From Pukyongia sp963768085 (lineage in GTDB: Bacteria > Bacteroidota > Bacteroidia > Flavobacteriales > Flavobacteriaceae), in assembly GCA_963768085.1 (NCBI GenBank), contig CAVYGO010000003.1, positions 930,001 through 994,000 of the forward strand: 64,000 nt of DNA, given 5' to 3'. Both the position numbers and the translations under genes were made by a program. Under the pieces are notes generated by a model. The model was not told the origin of the DNA and did no database searches. It saw only the letters and a program-made list of their open reading frames with translations. Positions 36,298-43,630 of this stretch are shown in pieces (within the stretch, counting starts at the first letter, position 1; the number at the start of each line of letters is the position of its first letter).

Positions 36298-37152
36298 TTA
36301 TTCTTCTTCCTTGGCAGCAACATCTTCAACAACAGCTTCAACAACAGGTTCTGTTGCAGGCTCTGTTGCAGGTTCTGGTTCTGCGACAGCTTTAGGAGCA
36401 GTAGCAGGAACAGGAGCTGGTGTGGCGGCCTTTGGTGTTTCGCTTTCACTTTCCTTACTTTTCTTTCTTTCAGCAAGACCTTCGATAACCGCTTCTGAAA
36501 CTCTGGAAACGATTTTCTCGATAGATTTTGATGCATCGTCGTTCGACGGGATCACAAAATCTATCTCACGGGGATCACTGTTGGTATCCACCATAGCAAA
36601 AATCGGAATGTTCAATTTCTGAGCTTCTTTCACAGCAATATGTTCCCGGGTAGTATCCACGATGAACAATGCTCCCGGTAAACGACTCATATCGCTTATA
36701 GAACCTAAGTTCTTTTCCAGCTTCGCACGTGTCCGGTCTACAGCAAGTCTTTCCTTTTTAGACAATGTCATAAAGGTTCCATCCTGTTTCATACGATCGA
36801 TCATCGCCATTTTCTTTACCGCTTTTCTAATGGTAACGAAGTTGGTAAGCATACCACCGGGCCATCTTTCGGTGATGTAGGGCATATTGGCATTGCCTGC
36901 CTTTTCTGCAACGATGTCTTTTGCCTGCTTCTTAGTTGCAACGAATAAGATCTTTCTGCCACTGGCAGCGATCTTCTTCATAGCTTCACTAGCTTCTTCG
37001 AGCTTGGCAGCAGTTTTGTAAAGGTTCAGAATGTGGATCCCGTTACGCTCCATATAGATGTAGGGAGCCATATTCGGATTCCATTTTCGGGTGAGGTGTC
37101 CAAAGTGTACACCTGCGTCAAGTAATTCTTTGACTTCTTTGTTGTTTGCCAT
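36298..37152 (-). CDS. rpsB: 30S ribosomal protein S2
   Basis: 284 residues. Core S2 motifs: LLDAGVHFGHLTRKWNPNM, ITERWPGGMLTNF, LPGALFIVDTTRE and IPIFAMVDTNSDP. After about residue 228 there is a low-complexity tail of alternating Ala, Pro, Glu, Thr and Val ending in AAKEEE; C-terminal extensions are common in Bacteroidota S2 but variable. It is third in the run rplM-rpsI-rpsB-tsf. Confidence 0.97.
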   Translation of the reverse strand: MANNKEVKELLDAGVHFGHLTRKWNPNMAPYIYMERNGIHILNLYKTAAKLEEASEAMKKIAASGRKILFVATKKQAKDIVAEKAGNANMPYITERWPGGMLTNFVTIRKAVKKMAMIDRMKQDGTFMTLSKKERLAVDRTRAKLEKNLGSISDMSRLPGALFIVDTTREHIAVKEAQKLNIPIFAMVDTNSDPREIDFVIPSNDDASKSIEKIVSRVSEAVIEGLAERKKSKESESETPKAATPAPVPATAPKAVAEPEPATEPATEPVVEAVVEDVAAKEEE

Positions 37153-37323
37153 TTTGTTTTAGTTTACGTTCCTGTTTAGATAGCAACCTTTTCGACTTTC
37201 GACTTAGGTTTAGATGCTAAACTAACATCCCGCCGGCAGGAGGGATTAACAGCTTAATAATAAAATATGAACTTATAACCATGTTTGGACATTCAAAGTG
37301 AACACCCAAACTGGTTGGGTATT
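37153..37323 (-). other. rpsI-rpsB intergenic region/rpsB leader
   Basis: 171 bp without a gene. It holds a weak ACCCAA / TTGGGT hairpin just after rpsI and a local G+C-rich patch (CCCGCCGGCAGGAGGG, 37230-37245) in an otherwise AT-rich leader. The patch could be part of a regulatory fold for S2 or a remnant of a palindromic repeat. I cannot assign it to a known leader family. Confidence 0.4.
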
Positions 37324-37710
37324 TTAACGTTTAGAGAACTGGAATTTCTTACGGGCTTTCTTCTGTCCGAATTTCTTACGTTCCACCATCCTTGGATCTC
37401 TGGTTAATAAACCTTCAGGCTTAAGAACGATTCTGTGTTCTTCATTAATTTCACACATAGCTCTGGACAAAGCTAATCGTATAGCTTCGGCCTGACCAGT
37501 GATTCCACCGCCATATACATTAACAGTTATATCGAATGATTTTAGGTTATCGGTTAACTGAAGAGGTTGCTTCACTTTATACTGCAGTGTAGCAGTCGTG
37601 AAATATTTATCCATGTCGCGTTTGTTCACCGTGATGTTCCCTTTTCCTTTTGAAAGGTATACACGAGCAACCGCGGTTTTTCTTCTTCCTATTTTGTGAA
37701 TTGTTTCCAT
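37324..37710 (-). CDS. rpsI: 30S ribosomal protein S9
   Basis: 128 residues. IGRRKTAVARVYL at the N terminus, GGGITGQAEAIRLALSRA in the middle and the basic C terminus KKARKKFQFSKR that reaches the ribosomal P site. It follows rplM with 2 bp between stop and start. Confidence 0.98.
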   Translation of the reverse strand: METIHKIGRRKTAVARVYLSKGKGNITVNKRDMDKYFTTATLQYKVKQPLQLTDNLKSFDITVNVYGGGITGQAEAIRLALSRAMCEINEEHRIVLKPEGLLTRDPRMVERKKFGQKKARKKFQFSKR

Positions 37711-37712
37711 TC

Positions 37713-38168
37713 TTACTTGCTGGGGTTAAGGTTAATGGTTTTTGGTTTTTGCGCTTCCTGATCGTGTTCTGTACCTACATACACTTTCAGATTTCTAAAT
37801 AACTCCGCTCCCAATTTGTTTTTAGGAAGCATTCCCTTTACAGCTTTCTCAACAACACGTGTTGGATCTTTGCTGAATAGTTCGCTGGCCGTAAGACTGC
37901 GCTGTCCACCCGGATATCCTGTATGTCGGATATACGTTTTTTGTTCCCACTTGTTCCCAGTAAGATTGATCTTCTCTGCATTGATAATAACCACGTTATC
38001 ACCACAATCCACATGAGGGGTGAAATTTGGTTTGTGTTTTCCGCGAAGTAATTTAGCGACTTCGCTCGCAAGACGACCCAATGCATGCCCGTCCGCATCA
38101 ACCAACAACCACTCCTTGTTTACAGTGTTCTTGTTGGCAGATACTGTTTTGTAACTCAATGTGTCCAT
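37713..38168 (-). CDS. rplM: 50S ribosomal protein L13
   Basis: 151 residues from the ATG at 38168 (MDTLSYKTVSANK). A longer frame to 38291 would run through the promoter, so it is rejected. Motifs: WLLVDADGHALGRLAS, HVDCGDNVVIINAEKI, TGYPGGQRSLTA and KGMLPKNKLG. First gene of the rplM-rpsI-rpsB-tsf run. Confidence 0.98.
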   Translation of the reverse strand: MDTLSYKTVSANKNTVNKEWLLVDADGHALGRLASEVAKLLRGKHKPNFTPHVDCGDNVVIINAEKINLTGNKWEQKTYIRHTGYPGGQRSLTASELFSKDPTRVVEKAVKGMLPKNKLGAELFRNLKVYVGTEHDQEAQKPKTINLNPSK

Positions 38169-38221
38169 TTCGTTTTTTGTCAAATAGTTAATAAAACATT
38201 GTTTCCCTTTAAAAAGGGCTG

Positions 38222-38251
38222 CAAATGTACCATTAATTATTTGAAATGCAA
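38222..38251 (-). promoter_or_regulatory. rplM promoter
   Basis: Minus strand TTG (38251-38249), an exact 19-bp spacer, then TACATTTG (38229-38222). This is a full match to the Bacteroidota TTG-N19-TAnnTTTG promoter. It gives a leader of about 50 nt, beginning with a small CCCTT...AAGGG hairpin. Confidence 0.8.
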
Positions 38252-38291
38252 GTCCAGTTCTCGAAATTTTAGCTGTTTCAGGAGCCCTCAA

Positions 38292-38600
38292 AAATGGTTC
38301 AAATTATCCTAATTAACAATCGAATCTGTCACAATGCTGTTTATCTTTTGTCCTTCATTCATCAATTAACATACCTCATCCTTGGTATATTCTTTCTCCA
38401 TAGCTCTTTAGAACAAATTGAAGCACCATTATCGACAACCAGTTATTGAGCGAACGGCCGCAGAACACCTTCCTGATCAAGGCTACCTATCGTTTTGTAC
38501 TATAAATATCTAGATATCCACCTATGCGTTTTATCTAATAAAGATGCATTTTGTCGATAAAATAGTGTGGCTGTCGAAAACAGATTTTCAGATAGCCACT
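38292..38600. other. non-coding interval upstream of rplM
   Basis: No convincing gene. A hairpin with stem TGGCT...AGCCA and inner GAAAA/TTTTC pairs lies at 38568-38598. A minus-strand frame covering 38535-38801 has no family features and crosses a terminator, so it is not called. Confidence 0.5.
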
Positions 38601-38604
38601 TTCT

Positions 38605-38635
38605 TTTGCAGTCTCTTTCCTACACCATACTTTTG
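38605..38635 (+). promoter_or_regulatory. consensus promoter of an orphan plus-strand transcript
   Basis: TTTG (TTG at 38606-38608), an exact 19-bp spacer, then TACTTTTG (38628-38635). This is a full match to the same consensus seen before rplM and tRNA-Gln. No annotated plus-strand gene lies downstream before the terminator at 38781. Confidence 0.65.
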
Positions 38636-38639
38636 TTTC

Positions 38640-38804
38640 AGATTGACGAATGGAAATGATGAAACGAACTTTTTTTGCCCTTTTTTTGAAAGACCATATG
38701 AACCTACGGAATAAAGCATTGTTTCTCCCCATAAATTGATCAGTTGTTTTTTTATAATTAAGAATGATTGTTAGGTGAAGTGCTCCCGGAAACGGGAGCA
38801 TTTT
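38640..38804 (+). ncRNA. putative small RNA or micro-ORF transcript (about 165 nt)
   Basis: Bounded by the promoter at 38605-38635 and the intrinsic terminator at 38781-38804. It contains a 29-codon frame from ATG 38650 (MEMMKRTFFALFLKDHM..., ending in LPIN), with three Phe in five residues. There is no clear homolog that I recognise. It could be a small RNA, a leader-peptide-like micro-ORF, or a relic. The transcript would end just before the 3' end of the convergent polA gene. Confidence 0.45.
38781..38804 (+). terminator. intrinsic terminator of the orphan plus-strand transcript
   Basis: 8-bp perfect stem TGCTCCCG / CGGGAGCA with a GAAA tetraloop, followed on the plus strand by TTTTG. On the minus strand the stem is followed by CTTCACC, without a T run, so it is oriented for plus-strand transcription rather than for polA. 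Confidence 0.75.
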
Positions 38805-38806
38805 GT

Positions 38807-41650
38807 TTAATGCGCTTCCAGCCAGTCGTTACCAACACCCATATCCACCACCAGAGGCACAGCCAGATTATAAGCGCCTTCCATTTCAGTCTTGATCATA
38901 TCCTGCAATTTCTCAAGTTCAGGTTTATAGGCATCGAACACCAGCTCATCATGTACCTGAAGCAACATCTTACTTTTAAAGTTTCCTTCAGAAAGTTTCT
39001 TATGAATATTGATCATGGCGATTTTAATGATATCCGCTGCACTACCCTGTATCGGTGCATTAACCGCATTACGTTCCGCAGCACCACGAACCACCGCATT
39101 ACTTCCATTTATACCAGTTAGGTATCTTCTCCTTCCAAGGACAGTCTGTACATAGCCATTTTCACGTGCGAAATGAATCTGGTCATCGATGTAGTCTCTT
39201 AATTTCGGATAGGTCTTGTAATAGGTTTCAATAAGTTCTTTAGCTTCGGTTCTGGAAAGATCGGTCTGATTGCTCAACCCAAATGCAGAAACACCATAGA
39301 TGATCCCAAAATTTACCGTCTTCGCATTTCCTCGCTGCTCCCTGGTCACCTCTTCTAGTGGAATATTGAAAACCTTTGCTGCGGTAGACGCATGAATATC
39401 TTCCCCGTTTTTAAAAGCCTGTATCATATTTTCTTCCTGGCTTAATGCCGCTATAATTCGCAATTCTATCTGGGAGTAATCGGCTGCGAGGAGTACATGG
39501 TCCTTATCTCTTGGAATAAATGCTTTTCGAACCTGTCGGCCACGTTCTGTCCGAATGGGTATATTCTGTAGATTAGGATTGTTACTGCTCAATCTTCCGG
39601 TTGCCGCCACGGTTTGCATGTAATCTGTATGGACGCGCCCTGTAGAAGGTTCAACCTGTTCCGGTAACGCATCCACATAAGTGCTTTTTAATTTTGTAAA
39701 TCCCCGGTATTCCAATACATCGCGAATTATCTGATGATCCTTGGCCAGGTATGAAAGTACATCTTCAGCCGTCGAATATTGACCGGTTTTTGTCTTCTTC
39801 GGTTTGTCAACTAATTTCATCTTATCAAATAAGATGTCACCAAGCTGTTTAGGGGAACCGATATTAAATTCTTCGCCTGCTTCCTTATAAATTTCGGTTT
39901 GCAGTCGCTTAATGTCTTTATCCAGCTCCGTTGATAGTTTTTTCAGAAAATCTTCATCCAGGTTAATTCCTTCCAGCTCCATGTCTGCCAGTACACGAAG
40001 TAATGGAACTTCAATTTCATCAAATAATTTCTGCGTATTGGCCTCGCCCAGCTCCTTGGCAAAATGTTCTTTTAGCTGAAGCGTGATGTCTGCATCCTCT
40101 ACTGCGTATTCGGTTTGTTGTTCAACAGGGACTTCCCGCATTGAGAGCTGGTTTTTACCTTTCTTGCCTATAAGTTCTGTTATAGAAACAGGGGTGTAAT
40201 TGAGATAGGCCTCGGCTAAAACATCCATATTATGCCGCATGTCCGGATTTATTAGGTAATGTGCGAGCATGGTATCGAAAAGTTTTCCTTTCACCTCAAC
40301 ATTGTATTTCGCCAATACCTTTATGTCGTATTTCAGGTTCTGTCCGATCTTCTCAATCTTCTCATTTTCGAAAAAGTGTCGTAGCATTTCTATCAGGACC
40401 ATGGCCTCTTCAAAATCTTCTGGGAAGGGCAGGTAAAATCCTTTTCCGATGTCCCAACTGAAGGCAATACCTACAAGCTCTGCCGTAAGCGGATTTAATC
40501 CCGTGGTTTCGGTATCGAAGCATACGCTGGTCTGATTGTTTAAATTCTGAAGAAATAATTTGGTTCCCATTCCGGGTTGAACCGTTTGATAAAAATGTTC
40601 AATATCATTAATGGTATTTCTTGAGTTGTACTTCTTGGTTACCTCCGAAGTTTCTCCATCATCCCCAAACAAAGAGAACTGTCCACTTCCTGCGGATGTT
40701 GGAGCTGCTTTTTTCTGTGCTGTTTTTACCTCTGAAGATTCTTTTGGCGTATCCGAATTGATTGCTGCCGAAGAAAATGTTTTAATAAAATTATCGGTCA
40801 GCCTTCTAAATTCAAGCTCTTCGAATATTTTAGTAACTCCCTCGATATTGGGTTCTGACAACTCAAAATCTTTCTCATCGAACTCTACCGGAACATCCAA
40901 CATGATCGTGGCTAATTTCTTCGAGAGCATTCCCAGGTCTTTGGCACCCTCTACTTTCTCTTTCATTTTGCCTTTTAACTGATCGGTATTGGCCAGCAGG
41001 CCTTCCATGGAACCATATTCGGCTAAGAATTTTTTAGCAGTCTTTTCACCAACCCCGGGTAATCCCGGGATATTATCCGAACTATCACCCATCATACCCA
41101 GAAAGTCGATCACCTGGGTAGGATCTTTCACTTCAAACTTCGCCTGTACTTCAGGAATCCCCCAGGTTTCATAACCCCCTCCGAAAACAGGGCGGTACAT
41201 GAATATATTTTCAGAAACCAATTGTGCAAAGTCTTTATCGGGGGTCACCATAAAGGTTTTATACCCTTCTTTTTCGGCTTTTTTGGCCAGTGTTCCAATA
41301 ACATCGTCCGCTTCAAATCCTTCTTTTACCATAATGGGAATATGCATGGCTCGTAGAATTTCTTCGATATACGGAACAGCTAACCGTATAGCATCGGGCG
41401 TCTCATCGCGATTTGCCTTGTAATCGGTAAACATTTCATTCCGTGCGTCACTGCCCCCTTTATCGAAGCATACCGCGAGATGATCGGGTCGTTCCCTTTT
41501 GATAACATCCAGCAGGGAATTCATAAAACCCATTATGGCCGAAGTATTTTGACCTTTGGAGTTAATTCGTGGGTTTTTTATAAAGGCGTAGTACCCCCGG
41601 AAAATCAGGGCGTAGGCATCAACAAGGAAAAGGCGTTTTTGGTCGGACAT
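38807..41650 (-). CDS. polA: DNA polymerase I
   Basis: 947 residues. N-terminal 5'-3' exonuclease (DAYALIFRGYYAFI to DNIPGLPGVGEKTAKKFLAEYG, given in part). A Ser/Ala-rich linker is near 295-325. The 3'-5' exonuclease domain has intact metal ligands (CFDTETTGLNP, and DADITLQL). The polymerase domain has motif A (LLAADYSQIELRIIAALS), the O-helix with RGNAKTVNFGIIYG, and motif C (LLQVHDELVFDA). Proofreading therefore appears functional, unlike in some A-family enzymes. Repair and Okazaki-fragment processing. Confidence 0.97.
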   Translation of the reverse strand: MSDQKRLFLVDAYALIFRGYYAFIKNPRINSKGQNTSAIMGFMNSLLDVIKRERPDHLAVCFDKGGSDARNEMFTDYKANRDETPDAIRLAVPYIEEILRAMHIPIMVKEGFEADDVIGTLAKKAEKEGYKTFMVTPDKDFAQLVSENIFMYRPVFGGGYETWGIPEVQAKFEVKDPTQVIDFLGMMGDSSDNIPGLPGVGEKTAKKFLAEYGSMEGLLANTDQLKGKMKEKVEGAKDLGMLSKKLATIMLDVPVEFDEKDFELSEPNIEGVTKIFEELEFRRLTDNFIKTFSSAAINSDTPKESSEVKTAQKKAAPTSAGSGQFSLFGDDGETSEVTKKYNSRNTINDIEHFYQTVQPGMGTKLFLQNLNNQTSVCFDTETTGLNPLTAELVGIAFSWDIGKGFYLPFPEDFEEAMVLIEMLRHFFENEKIEKIGQNLKYDIKVLAKYNVEVKGKLFDTMLAHYLINPDMRHNMDVLAEAYLNYTPVSITELIGKKGKNQLSMREVPVEQQTEYAVEDADITLQLKEHFAKELGEANTQKLFDEIEVPLLRVLADMELEGINLDEDFLKKLSTELDKDIKRLQTEIYKEAGEEFNIGSPKQLGDILFDKMKLVDKPKKTKTGQYSTAEDVLSYLAKDHQIIRDVLEYRGFTKLKSTYVDALPEQVEPSTGRVHTDYMQTVAATGRLSSNNPNLQNIPIRTERGRQVRKAFIPRDKDHVLLAADYSQIELRIIAALSQEENMIQAFKNGEDIHASTAAKVFNIPLEEVTREQRGNAKTVNFGIIYGVSAFGLSNQTDLSRTEAKELIETYYKTYPKLRDYIDDQIHFARENGYVQTVLGRRRYLTGINGSNAVVRGAAERNAVNAPIQGSAADIIKIAMINIHKKLSEGNFKSKMLLQVHDELVFDAYKPELEKLQDMIKTEMEGAYNLAVPLVVDMGVGNDWLEAH

Positions 41651-41751
41651 CGCTGTGTTTTAATGAAGTGTATAAAACTACAAAACTTCTTCGGCGAATT
41701 GAAATTAATTAAGCTGCAATTCGTATTTTTCGGTCGTCTAAATTCAGAAGT

Positions 41752-42681
41752 ATGCAACCATTTTCAATTGTCATTCACGGTGGCGCCGGAACCCTTATAA
41801 AAGGGTTGATGACTCCACAGTTGGAATCGGAATACAAAAAGGCGCTTGAGCAGGCCCTTGAGGCAGGATACAATCGGCTGGAGGCGGGTGGAACGGCTCT
41901 GGATGCTGTTGAATTAGCCGTTAAACTACTGGAAGATAGCCCGCTGTTCAATGCAGGTAAAGGAAGCGTTTTTACCGCTGAAGGCACGCACGAAATGGAT
42001 GCTGCCATTATGGATGGCTCTAATCTGGAGGCGGGGGCCGTCACCATGGTAACAGGAATAAAGAATCCTGTGTCGTTATCACGTGATGTGATGGAAAGAA
42101 GCAATCATGTGTTCCTGGCGGGAGAAGGTGCAATGCAGTTCGCAAGGAGTTTGGATTACGTATTTCTTTCGCCGGAATACTTCTATGATGAGGTTCGATA
42201 CAAACAATGGCAGGGAATAAAGGACAGTGATGACTTTCAATTGGATCACAGTGTAAAGAAAGATGGTAAGTTCGGAACTGTGGGAGCGGTAGCCTGTGAT
42301 GGTGAAGGAAATGTTGCAGCTGCGACCTCCACCGGAGGAATGACCAACAAGAAATGGGGCCGGGTGGGTGATAGCCCGATGATTGGCGCCGGTAACTACG
42401 CAAACAATAAAACCTGTGCAGTGAGCTGTACAGGCAGTGGTGAGTATTTCATACGTGGTGTAGTTGCTTATGATGTCTCCTGTCTGATGGAGTATAAAGG
42501 CCTGACACTCGAGGAAGCCGCTTCCGAGGTAATTCAAAAAAGAATATTAGAAATTGGTGGTGATGGCGGACTTATAGCCGTAGACGCTAAGGGTGCTATT
42601 ACGATGCCTTTCAATACAGAAGGTATGTATCGAGCTTGTAAGACCTCAACCGGAATTAAGGAAATCGGTATTTACCGTTAA
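41752..42681 (+). CDS. iaaA: isoaspartyl peptidase/L-asparaginase (Ntn hydrolase)
   Basis: 309 residues. N-terminal IVIHGGAGTL and LFNAGKGSVFTAEGTHEMDA are typical of plant-type asparaginases. Self-cleavage is expected before the nucleophile Thr176 in KFGTVGAV, and GDSPMIGAGNYANN lies in the beta subunit. No signal peptide, so cytoplasmic. The family hydrolyses isoaspartyl dipeptides such as beta-Asp-Arg, the product of cyanophycinase. It converges on the cyanophycinase gene, the stops overlapping by 4 bp, so the context supports a role in cyanophycin use. Confidence 0.93.
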   Translation: MQPFSIVIHGGAGTLIKGLMTPQLESEYKKALEQALEAGYNRLEAGGTALDAVELAVKLLEDSPLFNAGKGSVFTAEGTHEMDAAIMDGSNLEAGAVTMVTGIKNPVSLSRDVMERSNHVFLAGEGAMQFARSLDYVFLSPEYFYDEVRYKQWQGIKDSDDFQLDHSVKKDGKFGTVGAVACDGEGNVAAATSTGGMTNKKWGRVGDSPMIGAGNYANNKTCAVSCTGSGEYFIRGVVAYDVSCLMEYKGLTLEEAASEVIQKRILEIGGDGGLIAVDAKGAITMPFNTEGMYRACKTSTGIKEIGIYR

Positions 42682-43535
42682 ACGAATGGCGCTTCCAAAG
42701 GTAAGACCTTCACTTTTTTCTTCTTCAAATTAAAGCGATCACCGTTGGCAAGGACATGAGTCTTTAAATTAATAAGTGACATGGGTGTTCCTTCTTCAAG
42801 GATCTCTTCGTTGTTGTGCTTCAATTTTCTGGGATCGAATAATATTACCATTCCCGAACCGATCACCTCAAAAGTTTTAAATTCTTTGATTACCAGTCCG
42901 GTATCTTCTGCAAGGCCTACTCCAATTAACTTGGGATACCTGGCCACAGCTTCAGCCAATCTTCCAAATCTTCCGCGACGAATGAAGTGTGAATCGATGA
43001 TAAGACTTGGGACAAATCCCATGCCATCGGTCATTTTAACGGTTCCTTTAAAGAAGGCCTCCGTACTACTTCCACCGGAAATCATTTCTTCGGCCATACA
43101 CATAGCTCCTGCACTGGTTCCGGCAATTACAAACGCTTGTTTTTTATACTTATTCCTCAATAGTTTGTGCATTTTTGTTCCCTCGATCACCCTGATGATC
43201 TTAGATTGATTCCCACCGGAAAACATAACACAATCGGCATTTTGGATGATCTCAAGATTATCGGTTGATTCCGATTGCTCGCGTTCGCGAATATCGAGAA
43301 CTTGAAGGTTGTTACAGCCTAATTTTCCAAAGGCATTCATGTAATTCTCACCAACTTCAATCGGATAGCTGGAAGCTGTAGGGATAATGACAATTTTAGC
43401 CTTAATGCCGCCACTTTCCTGGACCACCCTGGCGAGGATTCCTTCCTCTATGTATTCAAGTTTATAATGATCTGCTGTTTCAACACCCTTGTCTTCATTT
43501 CCACCAATTGGGATTAAGATTCCTTTTGCCTTCAT
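42678..43535 (-). CDS. cphB: cyanophycinase (S51-family peptidase)
   Basis: 285 residues. Serine nucleophile motif GTSAGAMCMAEEM (Ser141), MFSGGNQSKI before it, and DSHFIRRGRFGRLAEAV and GVGLAEDTGLVI after it, all hallmark cyanophycinase sequences distinguishing it from the PepE branch. No signal peptide, so intracellular. It cleaves cyanophycin to beta-Asp-Arg dipeptides. Its start is 95 bp from the divergent cphA start, sharing one control region, and its stop overlaps the iaaA stop. Confidence 0.94.
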   Translation of the reverse strand: MKAKGILIPIGGNEDKGVETADHYKLEYIEEGILARVVQESGGIKAKIVIIPTASSYPIEVGENYMNAFGKLGCNNLQVLDIREREQSESTDNLEIIQNADCVMFSGGNQSKIIRVIEGTKMHKLLRNKYKKQAFVIAGTSAGAMCMAEEMISGGSSTEAFFKGTVKMTDGMGFVPSLIIDSHFIRRGRFGRLAEAVARYPKLIGVGLAEDTGLVIKEFKTFEVIGSGMVILFDPRKLKHNNEEILEEGTPMSLINLKTHVLANGDRFNLKKKKVKVLPLEAPFV

Positions 43536-43630
43536 ATAATTACTTTATTGCCGCAAAAATACGGGTTTTGTTGCAATAAAAATTATATATTTATCTTCTT
43601 TCGCTAGAAGTAATTAACAGCCAACTCAAT

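Noticed and set aside
36222..36536. Basic Leu/Gln-rich frame over the rpsB tail
   Set aside because: A shadow of the repetitive rpsB tail in another frame.
37713..38291. Longer L13 protein starting at 38291
   Set aside because: The extra residues cover the consensus promoter; the protein from 38168 is full length.
38535..38801. 88-codon minus-strand frame upstream of rplM
   Set aside because: Crosses the tetraloop terminator and the promoter of the plus-strand unit; composition not protein-like.
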